64,000 bases of DNA from Fragilariopsis cylindrus CCMP1102 (GCA_900095095.1 FMBT01000330.1:280297-344296), one strand, 5' to 3'; shown: positions 1-10,072, counted from the first letter of the stretch. The notes: generated from the letters alone by a model not told the origin. Translations and numbers: made by a program.

Positions 1-1330
1 AGAGTTTTTTCACGGCGGCGAAAAGGCGATAATAAAATTAAAGGTACTTATCGTCACTTTATTGAATTACATAACAATGAAACAAAATATGATTATGAAG
101 AATACTATGAAGGATGGTAGTCGATCCTCCTTATGAACAAGAAGGAAATATTCTCATCGTAAACCAAGTAGCAGGATTAGTACATTGTGGGAAATGATAT
201 TTGATGATGACTTATTCAGAATCTATGGAACGACTAAAGATGCCGCCAGCTTTTGAATACGAAGAAGAGGAAGATAGTAAACGTAGCAATGATGACGGAA
301 TTCGAACTGATGAATTTTTATCTTGATCAAGTATTACCATATCGTGTTATATCGTCGGCGTCATCGTCAGCTTCGGCTGAAGTTACAGCTTCTCTTCGAA
401 ATATCTGCCAGAAAAGTAATCATCATCATCAAGATCTATCTAGTAATAATACTTCTGCAACAAGAGACTACGGCGACAAGAATGAAGTTGTTAGTGGAAG
501 TTCGAGTTCTTGTAAAATAGATGATGGCCACTCGCCACGAAAGTTATGTCGAGAGCAAATTAGTACCGGGTACGCCGCAAAAAAATAGCTCTACGCTCAT
601 TGTCTCATTATAGATGATAATGACAACGATGACGATGACGATGATGATGATGATGGGCACGATAATTATAACGAAGAAAACCCCGTCGAACTACTATTTA
701 GGTTGAAAGTAGAAGCAAGAGCATACGATTTAAAATAGCTGATGTAAAACCTTGCCGTGACAAGGATGCTTTGATGGATTCAGTAATATTGAATGGAGAA
801 GATTCGGACAACACGAAATGTACACCCGCTGGTATTGCCAATTCCATTTCTTTTGGTGACGGAAAGGGATGTTTGTCATCAAAGATAGACATTCCATCAA
901 GCCGCAAACGGTAGTGAGAATGCAGCGAAGATCTGGAAGAAGCATATGTTGCTATTGATCGTAATATAGATATTAATGTTATTAATTCCACATCCAAAAT
1001 AAATGAACAGAAGAAAAGGGCAAAAACTCAGATGCAAATGAACGGTAGGAAGTGGAAGGAAATGTATCAGCGTCTTGTGACATACAAAGATGAGCATAGT
1101 ACTACTATTGTGTCAAACCCCGCCGATATGACACTTGATAACTGGACTACAAACCAGCGAAAGGAAAGAAAGGGGAAAACTTTCGACTAAGCGCATGGCT
1201 CTTCTTTCATTCCTTGGTTTCATATAGGCGCAACGGGACACAATATCAACGCCTCGTTACATACAAAGATCAGCATACGGCTATTGTTGTCCCATCATCG
1301 ATACAAAGCTCCACTCATGGATAGCAGCGC
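1..1330 (+). pseudogene. Broken gene with helicase-associated (HA) repeats, truncated at window edge
   Basis: Coding-like segments run left to right but change frame several times. Bases 1-117 read as an acidic/aromatic segment, then shift at a TAG. Bases 204-320 read from a double Met into an acidic stretch. Bases 607-735 encode a poly-Asp run. Bases 741-914 and 918-1190 are one frame interrupted by TAG TGA at 912-917. The segment near 1035-1190 has the helicase-associated repeat pattern: W-K-x-M-Y-Q-R-L then Y-K-D-E-H, a hydrophobic pair, then L-x-N-W and Q-R-K-x-R-K. A second, shorter copy (QRLVTYKDQH) lies near 1245-1275 and stops soon after. HA repeats are common in diatom proteins of unknown role. 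No start codon or helicase core is in the window. It could be a decayed gene or an error-laden read of a live one. Confidence 0.45.
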
Positions 1331-1453
1331 AGAGAGTCAGTAAGAAAAATAATCAACCTTCTACTGGACGTATCGCCCTTTAAGTTTCAATTGATTTTAT
1401 ATGATTACAATTCTTAATTTTTTAATCCATTTTGCTGAAGAGGAGAAGTAATA

Positions 1454-3178
1454 TTATCTATCTGCAAGTCGTTGTCTTTCCATATTGTTCGTTGTCATTC
1501 GGATTGTAACAAGGGGTGGTTGGACGGTCATTGGATGATTTTTCTGTGATTGGTCCTGTAGTAATTTCATCCATTGCATCACTCCACGCCTATCAGACCC
1601 ATTAAGCCATCGACGTAAATCAGTTACATGTTCTCTACCAGTTGTACCGTTATCTCGATCAATGTAATTATGTAATCGATTGTTATTTAATTTCCAAGAA
1701 AGTAACATGTTTCGCAGTAATATAACATACAACTTATGTGGTAACATAACTTGTGTCGAAACACGATCCCGGCCCCTAAAGTTACCAAGTGGACCAAAGT
1801 CGTTCAACGTTGTTTGAAGGACTCCAACTCGCTGATTGTTATGACGAAATAATGGACTCATTCGGTCACTAAGTACCTTCACATAACGACATTTACATGA
1901 GTAGCATGCAAAGGTTCTAGAAGGTAGAAACCATGTGTCTTGTTGTTGTCGATGATCTTGATGATTTCCTGCATCTTCATCAATATTATCGTCGTGATCA
2001 TTCATACTCTCGTCGTCGTTTTCGTTTCCAGTAGTACCGTTGTTATTAATATCAAATGGTTCTACTATTCCTGAGAATGGTCCAATTTTTAACTTATCAG
2101 CCTGTCGTATCGAAAATGGTGATACTCGGAGCAAGGCACTATGTAAGAAAACCCAATATTGGTACCAATCCTTGGCTGATGGGATTCTATTACGATCGTC
2201 AATATTTATGACAGAAGCAATCTGCTGAAATGAAATCAAATAGTCGATCCATTTATCGAATGATGGACCACCCTCAACAATAACTTTCTCAGCATCAATA
2301 CCACCACCGGTGATACTACTATCACTATTATTAACAAACGCCATATTACCACTGGTACTGCCACCAATGTAGGAATGTCCTATTAAGCAACGTGCCGATA
2401 AAACATCTCCTATATACCGTTCTAAAGTAACAGTAAATGATTCATCATTTATTATTATTATTATTATTGCGGTGGTGGTTGTTTTGGTAGTACGGATCTG
2501 GTTCAAGTCGGACGGTACAACGTGACAATAATGATGCATGTAATCGATGAGAATACGTAACGGAAGAAAGTCGTCGTATCAAGTTGTTGTTTTTACTGTC
2601 ATATCTGTCGTTGTAATCGCTTTCTTATCAAACTTAATATTATTTTTATTCTTTAGATCCGAAATTAGATTCCGTATGTCATTGTTAAAAGGATGTGAAT
2701 TAGGTAGGCTTTGATAAAGTCCCTCAATACGTTCTAGAACTGAAGGTAACGCATAAAAAGAACGACGTGGTGTTTGTTATGCTCATTATCTTTATCGTGA
2801 TTTTATCATTATTATTCTCCTCCTCCAACAAACGGTGCAAGAATGGATGTTTTGGTTGATTACTTTTGTGTGTGTTGTCGTTATCAGTATTAGCACGTGT
2901 TGTTGCTGCGGTATTATTTGTAGTTATAGTTGTAGTAGTTGTTGTTGTTGTCGGTATAACATCGAGTAGAAGGTCTTGTGGTCGTATTGCAAAGGATGAT
3001 GATGATGATGAAAAAATTCTTTCCATACATGTTGTAATTCTTCGAAAGGACGGATAAGAAATTGATTTGATCGACGTAAATCTAATTCAATAATTATATG
3101 TTCAAGACTTTTTTTGATATTTGTCCATATTTCAAACATTCGAATAATGATAAAAATTGAAATACATAACCACGACAA
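1454..3178 (-). pseudogene. Hypothetical protein gene, reading frame interrupted
   Basis: I do not recognise this family. The longest open part (1454-2539) encodes 361 residues with a central acidic Asn/Asp linker and a C-terminal half containing a C-x2-C-x-C cluster (CYSCKC). The same frame continues upstream through an in-frame TGA at 2579-2581 into a coding-like helix near 2620-2765. A further piece at 2924-3178 starts at ATG 3178 and ends in a poly-Gln run. A linking part at 2724-3026 lies in another frame. The order suggests one gene of about 570 residues with a stop and two frame changes near simple repeats. Either the gene is dead or the consensus has small errors. There is no signal peptide or recognisable enzyme motif. 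Confidence 0.4.
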
Positions 3179-3604
3179 TCAGGAGAAAGAAAACAATGTA
3201 TTGTTGTTTTTGTTGTTAATGGCGGCGACGGCGACGACGACGACATTATTTAAATTGTTCTTCCGTCGTTGATTGCGATTCCTTCTCCTTCTTCTCGTAA
3301 GCTATGCGACTTTGACGACTTTGACGAATGACGGGTGCTACTTCTCTCTATTTTGCTTGATAATTACCGTCCGTATTCTAGACAAACGAAATTTTTTGAA
3401 ACAATCTCAGAATAATTGTCGAACCATTATTTGTCGAGTTGCGGGAGTTGTGTGTACAGTATGAACAGTAAGTTAGTCAGCCATCGCAGAAGGATGTTTA
3501 TGTTTTGTTTTGATTTTGCCTCCTTCATTTTTTGATTTATTTAAGATTTATGATTTTTTGCTTGTATTTCTATTTTTTGCGCGCTCAACATACAAGTCGT
3601 ATTC
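3179..3604. other. Intergenic, AT-rich, no gene seen
   Basis: No supported coding region. It holds a short GACGGC/GACGAC-type repeat near 3220-3245 and the left flank of the retrotransposon, which begins at 3605. Confidence 0.6.
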
Positions 3605-3873
3605 ACTAAATTTAGTTGCACTAAATTTAGCCGGAGTTGCTATGCGACTAAAGTAATTATTGTGAATCATTCTTCTGGCTTACCTCGGTTTTGTTGAACA
3701 CGTTTTTCTGGATCTATCTAAGTGTATATAGTTTCGTCAAAAGAGGTTGATTGTTGTCAGTCGTGGCTAACTCGGGACTGAACTGATGTGACCTATTTTT
3801 GGTGGATTGTGTATTCCGGACCACTTGTGTTCCGGGGTTCACTAGCCACTAAAGATACTAAAAGAGCTTCCTC
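3605..3873 (-). repeat. Split direct repeat B2 (outer 3' copy)
   Basis: These 269 bases appear identical by eye to 4074-4342. Both begin with a doubled ACTAAATTTAG separated by TTGC and end in AGAGCTTCCTC. This is the element's 3' terminus in its own orientation. Confidence 0.88.
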
Positions 3874-3894
3874 TAGGAGTGAGGATGGTTGTGG

Positions 3895-4073
3895 AAGAAG
3901 AAGCGCTTTCAGCGGTCACGTCAGCTCCGGAGCTGCCTCACAACAAAACACGATGTTTCCAAAAGAATGAGTCCAGAATAGATTTCTCTTCTGGACTTTG
4001 ATTTTTCTACTAGCGCGCGCGTTGTATAAAAATAAATCGCTTGATTCCTTTTTTACAGCTTTAACACTCCTTG
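3895..4073 (-). repeat. Split direct repeat A2 (internal copy)
   Basis: These 179 bases match 13756-13934 except for one extra T in a T run near 4008. The segment contains a (GC)n tract followed by TATAAAAA and ends in CTCCTTGA, directly abutting repeat B1. A 21-base spacer (3874-3894) separates it from B2 and is not shared with the other ends. Confidence 0.87.
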
Positions 4074-4342
4074 ACTAAATTTAGTTGCACTAAATTTAGC
4101 CGGAGTTGCTATGCGACTAAAGTAATTATTGTGAATCATTCTTCTGGCTTACCTCGGTTTTGTTGAACACGTTTTTCTGGATCTATCTAAGTGTATATAG
4201 TTTCGTCAAAAGAGGTTGATTGTTGTCAGTCGTGGCTAACTCGGGACTGAACTGATGTGACCTATTTTTGGTGGATTGTGTATTCCGGACCACTTGTGTT
4301 CCGGGGTTCACTAGCCACTAAAGATACTAAAAGAGCTTCCTC
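4074..4342 (-). repeat. Split direct repeat B1 (internal copy)
   Basis: Second copy of the 269-base B repeat, beginning at the A2 boundary. Element-specific sequence resumes at 4343. Confidence 0.88.
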
Positions 4343-4769
4343 CATCAAACCAACTTTAGTTGGGTATAGTCCCATAAATGTGTGGAATGTTGAAATGACT
4401 TCCGGTCATAGCGTGGGTGTGTTAGGCCAGGCTATGTGCACGGGAGTGAGACTCTAGTATTAGTGTAGCTAATGTGAAAGTTGAGAATGAAATATTGTGT
4501 GTTGCAACCTAGTTGTAGCTTCGGTGAAAGTTACGATTATTAGTTAACTACTGATTATTCTCTTTTCTTTATATATGTATAGTTAAAAATTTTTGGTTCG
4601 ATTAGGGGTATAGAACCTTTTAACAAGATGTTCGTTGGATACGTCGTTATTGTATAGGCGTGATCCTGGTGTTTACGATTTGCTCGGTGTAGATGGATGT
4701 CGGAATGGTTGAGTCAGGAGTGCTATTGGGGTAGCACGACTCTGGACATGGTCGAGGTTGTAGGACTTG

Positions 4770-5438
4770 TTAGTTTTCTACGTTATCATCGAATAATTTG
4801 AAGTTGGATTGCTTGTTTGTAATCCAAACTGCACTGTTCAACTTTAGGTTTCGGTTGTTGTCCTTCTTTGCAGGGAACATGAGTTTTCCGAGGAGTTTGT
4901 TGATGCTGCAGTATTCTTTGTGCAATAATGCATAATGGGTGCCTTTTCCTAGTGACCACGTGGTTTGTGATGTGTCTGCCTTCGAGGAGGTTGAGACATA
5001 GTCGTTGCACGTGATTACGATGTTCATGGTCGGAATATAGATTACCCATTGGTAATGTTTCTCGGGTTTAGGCGAGACGAGATTCCCCTCGATTTCCATT
5101 TGGCAGAGGAGTGGGTTGGTGGTGGTGAAACCCTGTTTGCTAAAATTTCCGCCGTTTTTTCCTAGAAAACATCCCTGTACGTCACATGGGAGGCCGTGGT
5201 TGGTGGCCTCGGACATGTAGTCTTGTAAGTTGAAATAGTCTTCTCCTTTGTGGTTCCGGAGGATCGTGAACAATGGTTCTTTGTCCTTTGTGTAGTCGTG
5301 AGCAGGCGTGAAGAGGCCGTCGAGCCAATCCTGAGGTACACATACACCCATGATTGTGAACATCGCTTGTAGTGCAGTTCGCGGGTTATCTTCATTCTTG
5401 CAGGTTAGGATGAATGGTCGTTCCGTTTCCGCGACCAT
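4770..5438 (-). CDS. YR-retrotransposon ORF6, unknown function
   Basis: Last ORF of the tyrosine-recombinase element, 222 residues from the first ATG at 5438. The frame is open further back to 5519. I do not recognise a family. It looks globular, with several Trp/Tyr/Cys residues (for example CDVQGCFLGKNGG and WVIYIPTMNIVITCNDY) and a basic Lys/Asn-rich C-terminus. It overlaps the 3' end of ORF5 (stop at 5405) in a different frame. ORF5 residues in the overlap look less protein-like than this frame, so ORF5 and ORF6 may form one product through a frameshift near 5510. Position downstream of the recombinase is unusual for YR elements, whose typical extra domain is a methyltransferase or hydrolase. 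No motif of either is visible here. Confidence 0.55.
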   Translation of the reverse strand: MVAETERPFILTCKNEDNPRTALQAMFTIMGVCVPQDWLDGLFTPAHDYTKDKEPLFTILRNHKGEDYFNLQDYMSEATNHGLPCDVQGCFLGKNGGNFSKQGFTTTNPLLCQMEIEGNLVSPKPEKHYQWVIYIPTMNIVITCNDYVSTSSKADTSQTTWSLGKGTHYALLHKEYCSINKLLGKLMFPAKKDNNRNLKLNSAVWITNKQSNFKLFDDNVEN

Positions 5439-5857
5439 AGTAGTTGCAAAGTGGATGCGGAGTGTTGCTCCGACACTTGCGTTGGCGTGGTGTTTGTTTT
5501 CTCCTTGGAAGGTGTGCAATTATGTTTGAATACTTTGGCCTCGGGATCTACCGGGGCTTCGGTCTCTTCGGTCTGTTCCCTGGCTTCGGCCTCTGCCGCG
5601 GTTTCGGGACCAAAAAGAGTTCTGTTTACCGGAGTCGTTGGTTCAGTGGTGTCATCTCCGATTCCTGGCGCTGCATCCGCTGGTGAACCTGGGGTGATCG
5701 GAACCGTTGGGATGACTGGAATGACGGCCAGTATGTTTGCTGGTGGAATGACGGCCGGAATGTTTGCCGGCGGAGTGGGAACAGGTGCCGTATGGGTGTC
5801 GATTGTGAGATCGATTGTTTCGGCAAGTTTACGATGGCGTTGTAGTTCCATGTCCAT
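5405..5857 (-). CDS. YR-retrotransposon ORF5, Pro/Ala-rich acidic protein
   Basis: 150 residues from the ATG at 5857. That ATG shares its A with the stop codon of ORF4, giving a TAATG stop-start overlap. The N-terminus is a short charged helix, followed by an imperfect Pro/Ala/Ile repeat (PPANIPAVIPPANILAVIP-like) and a Glu/Ala-rich acidic stretch. No catalytic motif is seen and it looks disordered. The TAATG arrangement is what reinitiation-coupled ORFs look like in some retrotransposons, so translation from ORF4 termination is plausible. It may continue into ORF6 by frameshift. Confidence 0.5.
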   Translation of the reverse strand: MDMELQRHRKLAETIDLTIDTHTAPVPTPPANIPAVIPPANILAVIPVIPTVPITPGSPADAAPGIGDDTTEPTTPVNRTLFGPETAAEAEAREQTEETEAPVDPEAKVFKHNCTPSKEKTNTTPTQVSEQHSASTLQLLWSRKRNDHSS

Positions 5858-6501
5858 TAACACAAGTGCTGTAGTGTTGATTTCGGGGACGTTGAGGTGG
5901 GGGGTGTTGGTGAAAGCCCGGCGATGGAGGCCATGATGGACTGTGGCAGGGAATCGTTCTTGCTGCGTTTTGCGTCCGGTTCGGTGGTTGTACCTTTGCG
6001 GAGAAGAGTTCGGATGTGACGGGCTTTAGCTAGCTCGTAGTCGGCGTTGTACACTTGGGCGTCGGTGATTTCGGTGTAAAAGTCGCGGTTGATGAGAGCA
6101 CTGATCTCGATGTAAGCATCACCTAGGGATTCGAAGCCTGGAATGGTGTGGTTGAGAGGCATGTTTGCTTTAGTAGGGAGTGTGTTGTTGCAATTTGCGT
6201 TTTTGTAATTTAGTGAAAGCGATTTATGGGAGTATTGTGGTGAATTGTACCAGGCTAAATCCGTGTAACTTTCGATTATAGTTCGTTGAGCAAACTTCGT
6301 TTGTGTGATTATTGTCGCATTGTGAGCCGGTGTTGGTTTTGAACCTGTTGGTTTGCCTAGAGACAGGTGTGAGTTCAGGTTTTTCGTTGTTATTGGAGCC
6401 GTTTCGGTCGTGGCGTTCTCCGTGATGGGTGATTGCCGTTCCTGCAACGGATCTAGCATGGTGGGTAGAGTTGAACCGTTTGTTTCTATTTGTTCCAGCA
6501 T
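5857..6501 (-). CDS. YR-retrotransposon ORF4, unknown function
   Basis: 214 residues from the first ATG at 6501; the frame is open back to 6528. The protein is Thr/Asn/Ser-rich in the first half. It then has a more structured segment (PGFESLGDAYIEISALINRD), a Lys/Arg-rich stretch with a likely nuclear-localisation cluster (DAKRSKND) and a Pro/Thr-rich tail. No known domain is recognised. It follows the recombinase stop (6669) after about 165 bases and overlaps ORF5 by one base through TAATG. A role as an element accessory or nucleic-acid-binding protein is only a guess. Confidence 0.5.
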   Translation of the reverse strand: MLEQIETNGSTLPTMLDPLQERQSPITENATTETAPITTKNLNSHLSLGKPTGSKPTPAHNATIITQTKFAQRTIIESYTDLAWYNSPQYSHKSLSLNYKNANCNNTLPTKANMPLNHTIPGFESLGDAYIEISALINRDFYTEITDAQVYNADYELAKARHIRTLLRKGTTTEPDAKRSKNDSLPQSIMASIAGLSPTPPTSTSPKSTLQHLC

Positions 6502-6668
6502 GAGATTGGTAACGGATTTAGAACTCAAACAGTAAATTATGTGCGAGAGTAAAACCGGAATGGCATCAACTCAAAAACGTTGTGAATGCTGTATTCGGTA
6601 GCTCAGTGGTTTTGAGCGCGACTAGTTGTGAGCAAATTAGTTAGGGTAAATGTTTGTTTTTATATTAA

Positions 6669-7775
6669 TTAAGTATCTTCGTTGTCTAAAATAGGGGTCG
6701 GGATGGCGCGAAAGCCTATGTTATGGAAGAAAATGTTCTTGCCCATCGCTGTTGACAGGCCGGCTGAAAAAACAGCGATCTGTTCGTGGATGTAGTCGAG
6801 AAAAGTGTCGCTGCTCCAGCGTCCCATTTTTCGAATCGTGTGTGTTGGGGTGTTGTGTAGGTGCATCGCCATCGCCCCTCCTGCGCGTAAGCTGTGTGAG
6901 CTTATTTGCGCTGCTTCAAACCCGTGTTTTTTCATGTCGAGGTGGAGTACTGCTGCTTTGAGCGCGGAGTTAATTTCGGTTGCGCGCATTACTTTGCCCT
7001 GGTGAGTCGGGTGTTCGAAATACGTGCTAATTATAGCAGTCGGGACTGAAGTGTGAGCAGTGATGTGCTTGACTCTTCTAATTAGTGCTTTTATTGGGCA
7101 TGTATCCGTATTTGTTGTAAAATGGTGTATTGCCTGGTTTCGTTTGCCATTTTTCTGATTCGATATTCGAAGAGTTGCTGCTGTGCATCTGATTAAAAGG
7201 GCGTCGATTGGGAGGTTATGGTCGAGGATGGTATTCTTGTCCCATAATGTGACGTCCTGGAGTCTGAAAGCTTGTGTTAGCTTTTTGGTTGAGGTCGGAG
7301 TGTACGTGTACTCTCCGACTCGGAGGAGATAGTAGAAAGCGATGATGGCTATATCTGCCACTGCCTTTTGTTTTTCGGTGCCTGTTAACGCGTAGTGATA
7401 CATGTATCTTGGGACACTGATTGGTACTGCTAATTTGAATTTGGCAGGGGGGTCGGTTCGTCGGTAGCCCTCAATAAGTTGGCCGATTTTTTTATAATAT
7501 TTTCCTTGCGTGTTAACCACCGGACTTTGTTCTCCGTCCATCTCGAAACGCGCTGTGATGGCCCGAAGCGATACTTGGACTGTTTGCGCACGAACTTGTT
7601 GTTTTTGTCGTGAAACGCCTCCGGATCGCACATGTTGGGCGAAACTGACCAGCACTTCGATTTTGTCTTGTTGAGTAAGTGTACTGAGTTTTTCGTCATA
7701 GGTAGGAAAGTAAATGGCGAGGTAGTGGGTCCAAGCTTTCCAAAAACGTATTCTTTCGTTGGTAGTCGACGCCAC
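6669..7775 (-). CDS. Tyrosine recombinase of the YR retrotransposon
   Basis: 368 residues from ATG 7775. It would integrate the circular double-stranded DNA copy by site-specific strand exchange in the nucleus. The catalytic pattern is visible in order: box I Arg in YYLLRVGEYT (about residue 152), box II HSLRAGG (about 294-297), Trp in MGRWSS (about 317) and the nucleophile Tyr in FLDYIHEQ (about 328). The N-terminal 120 residues are the core-binding (SAM-like) part. The first 346 bases overlap the 3' end of the RT-RNase H ORF in another frame, a common arrangement in DIRS-group elements. How the overlapping start is reached is not visible. Function is firm; element subfamily is less so. Confidence 0.9.
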   Translation of the reverse strand: MASTTNERIRFWKAWTHYLAIYFPTYDEKLSTLTQQDKIEVLVSFAQHVRSGGVSRQKQQVRAQTVQVSLRAITARFEMDGEQSPVVNTQGKYYKKIGQLIEGYRRTDPPAKFKLAVPISVPRYMYHYALTGTEKQKAVADIAIIAFYYLLRVGEYTYTPTSTKKLTQAFRLQDVTLWDKNTILDHNLPIDALLIRCTAATLRISNQKNGKRNQAIHHFTTNTDTCPIKALIRRVKHITAHTSVPTAIISTYFEHPTHQGKVMRATEINSALKAAVLHLDMKKHGFEAAQISSHSLRAGGAMAMHLHNTPTHTIRKMGRWSSDTFLDYIHEQIAVFSAGLSTAMGKNIFFHNIGFRAIPTPILDNEDT

Positions 7776-9895
7776 GACTCCAAAGTCGATTGCTTCTGTA
7801 GCAGCTCCGAAGAGACTTTTGACGTAACTTTGTTGCTGAGGAGGAACAGAGTCCAGGATTCGTCCTGTGGTGGGGGAAAATGAGCGGAAAAGTCGGTGAG
7901 GAATGTAGCATTGTCGAGACTATGTTTGCGGGATGCAACGTCTGCCATTTTGTTGTAAATGCCGGAGATGTGTTCCACTGAGAGTAATGCTGTTCTGTTG
8001 GTGTGCAGGCGTACCGCCATGGCTCGGAGGATTCGTGCTGCGACCAATGATGTGCTCGTTCTGAATTTGTACATCCACGCTACTGCCGGGAGGTTGTCGC
8101 ACCAGATTGAGACGCTGACGCCCCGGAGTGTAATTGGGTCCACGCTGTGCTCGAGAACAAGCCAGTGCATGAGTATTCCGGTTAGTTCTAAATCTGATAT
8201 CGTGAGTTGCCCGCTTTTGTTGGATGACGAGCAAAACTGGTCTCGTATTTCTTGCGGCCACTCGAAGAACCATACGATCGGGACGACGGTCGTTGTGCCG
8301 CTGAACCAGACTCCACCGACTCCCCATTTGGATGCATCTACGAAGCCTTGATAAGATGGTGGATGTTCGATGAGTTCGGAGACATGTGTTGGTCGTCGTC
8401 CGACTAGACGGATGAGTGCTGACCAATCCCGGAGGATGTTTGCGAAGTCGTTTGTTACTTCGATTTTTCGACCCTGGTTTTTGGCAGCTGCGGCCATGTA
8501 ACAATTTAGTTGTCCCAGGATTGGTTTGCCACATGGTATGGCAATGGTCGCGAATTGTAGTCGTCCATGAAGTTTTTGGAAACGTTTTACTTCAATCTTG
8601 TCTTTGCGGCGTATCGCCTTGAGTTCGGTAAGGAGTTCTTCGCATTTACGTTGTGGCAGTTCGATGGTGCGTGAGATTCCATCGAAGAGCCAACCTAGGA
8701 TTTCTTTCCTGGTGTCCCAGATTCCGTCCTCGAAAAGCTTCTTTTCCGAGACCGGATGTGCCATCTTGCTTCCGGACAATTCCGGAGGCGGAAATACCTT
8801 GGTGATGCCGTCGAGGATGCGACGTGAAAACTGGAGTAGATCGGCTTCGTTGGTGCTCTGGATTACGCCGATGAAATCGTCGATGTAGACCTCGATGAGT
8901 TGAAGGAACGTCCGTTTATCAGTTTCCGAGTCGATTGGAGTGTGAAGTTTGTTGATCTTGGTCCAATCGATGTCCATCATGATGTTTTCCATCGGTTGCT
9001 CGTCGATGATGACGTCATGTCGCATCTTGTCGTTGATGATGTCGCGTGCCGTTTCGGTTGCGGCGCAGAAGAAAGGCGGGCTTTCGCTCCAGCCCATCTG
9101 GAGGGCGTCCGGGATAACGAGTTGTACCGGGTCGTCCGGGCCTGCTCCTGGTAGGACGTATGCAAAATTCCATGCATCTTTTTCGCTGACTGCCATTCGC
9201 CAGTAGCCATCCTTTAAATCTACTTTTGAGAACATAAAAGGTGTCGTTTTGTCTTTCGACAGAGCCATTGCCCATATGATTCTGGGGATAACGTTCCCTA
9301 GTTCGTACATTGATTCTTGTTTTGCCAATGATTTGTCGGAAGCACTGTTTACTGAGTCCAGCTTCTTTCCGTTGACGAGGAGCTGGAAGGATAAGTCTAG
9401 GATCATCCGATAGACGCGAGACTTGTGCGGTACTGCAGCTAGTGGTGAAATTTTTAGATTTGGGGGGAAATCATGTTTGATGTCCTCCCAATTGACGAGG
9501 CGACAGGAGCCCTCCGTGACGCGTTCGAGGGCTTCCTTTTTGCATGCGGCTGCTGCTTCGGGTACGTTTGCACTGGAGTGTGCTCCACTCGCGATTGCTA
9601 ATTCTAGGCGCTCCAGAGTCCAATCATCGCCGCAGTCGACTGGGCAGCCTTCGAGTGCGTATTCTAGCAGATCCGGACCTGCTGGGTGATTTAAAACTTC
9701 ATGACGAGGAAACATTAAACCTTTGAATTGTGGTAACTTACTTTGGGTTGGAGTAAACGCATTGTCGTCGACTGGTTGTCGTCGGGGCGGTGGAGGGATC
9801 GGTCGACAATACGGTGTCCTGTACGGAGTGTCTGGACGGCATGGCGAACGAGGTGGTGGTGGTATACTCGGTAGTGTGAACCGCGGGTGTGGCAC
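7430..9895 (-). CDS. Reverse transcriptase-RNase H of the YR retrotransposon
   Basis: About 820 residues. The frame is open from about 9943 but has no early ATG. The listed start is a GTG, and the first in-frame Met is about residue 61, so translation may begin by frameshift, reinitiation or splicing from Gag. The N-terminus is Pro-rich with a duplicated PRFTLPS motif. RT motifs include FSKVDLKDGYWRM and the catalytic YIDD box (VYIDDFIGV, about residue 339). RNase H follows, with Asp in GFVDASKWGVGG, Glu in ISDLELTGI and Asp in IWCDNLPAVAW. The ORF makes first-strand cDNA and removes the RNA. Its 3' end overlaps the recombinase ORF by 346 bases. A gap of about 130 bases separates the open frame from the Gag stop. 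Confidence 0.9.
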   Translation of the reverse strand: MPHPRFTLPSIPPPPRSPCRPDTPYRTPYCRPIPPPPRRQPVDDNAFTPTQSKLPQFKGLMFPRHEVLNHPAGPDLLEYALEGCPVDCGDDWTLERLELAIASGAHSSANVPEAAAACKKEALERVTEGSCRLVNWEDIKHDFPPNLKISPLAAVPHKSRVYRMILDLSFQLLVNGKKLDSVNSASDKSLAKQESMYELGNVIPRIIWAMALSKDKTTPFMFSKVDLKDGYWRMAVSEKDAWNFAYVLPGAGPDDPVQLVIPDALQMGWSESPPFFCAATETARDIINDKMRHDVIIDEQPMENIMMDIDWTKINKLHTPIDSETDKRTFLQLIEVYIDDFIGVIQSTNEADLLQFSRRILDGITKVFPPPELSGSKMAHPVSEKKLFEDGIWDTRKEILGWLFDGISRTIELPQRKCEELLTELKAIRRKDKIEVKRFQKLHGRLQFATIAIPCGKPILGQLNCYMAAAAKNQGRKIEVTNDFANILRDWSALIRLVGRRPTHVSELIEHPPSYQGFVDASKWGVGGVWFSGTTTVVPIVWFFEWPQEIRDQFCSSSNKSGQLTISDLELTGILMHWLVLEHSVDPITLRGVSVSIWCDNLPAVAWMYKFRTSTSLVAARILRAMAVRLHTNRTALLSVEHISGIYNKMADVASRKHSLDNATFLTDFSAHFPPPQDESWTLFLLSNKVTSKVSSELLQKQSTLESWRRLPTKEYVFGKLGPTTSPFTFLPMTKNSVHLLNKTKSKCWSVSPNMCDPEAFHDKNNKFVRKQSKYRFGPSQRVSRWTENKVRWLTRKENIIKKSANLLRATDEPTPLPNSN

Positions 9896-10072
9896 ACTCG
9901 GGAGTGTGAACCTAGGCGGTACGCTGGGGTCGAAGAAACATTATAGCAGGTGATGGTAATGAGAAAATTATATATGAAAAGTTAACATAGATTGTTTTAT
10001 AGTTATTACTTAATTACTGTATACTCGCTACTGGCGGTTATTTGGTTGTTGCTTACATGGTGGTGGCCTTTT

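Noticed and set aside
195-2581. Several in-frame TGA codons hinting that TGA is a sense codon
   Set aside because: An intact host gene (40587-41303) ends in TGA, other breaks involve TAG, TAA or frame changes, and the Lhcr-like, primase and ABM genes contain no internal TGA.
5451-5936. 161-residue plus-strand open frame opposite ORF5
   Set aside because: It is the antisense shadow of the Pro/Ala-rich ORF5; its Gly/Val/Met bias follows from the complementary strand.
6590-6630. tRNA-like A-box sequence (GGTAGCTCAGTGGTT)
   Set aside because: No B box, acceptor stem or anticodon arm follows. It lies inside the YR element between two ORFs.
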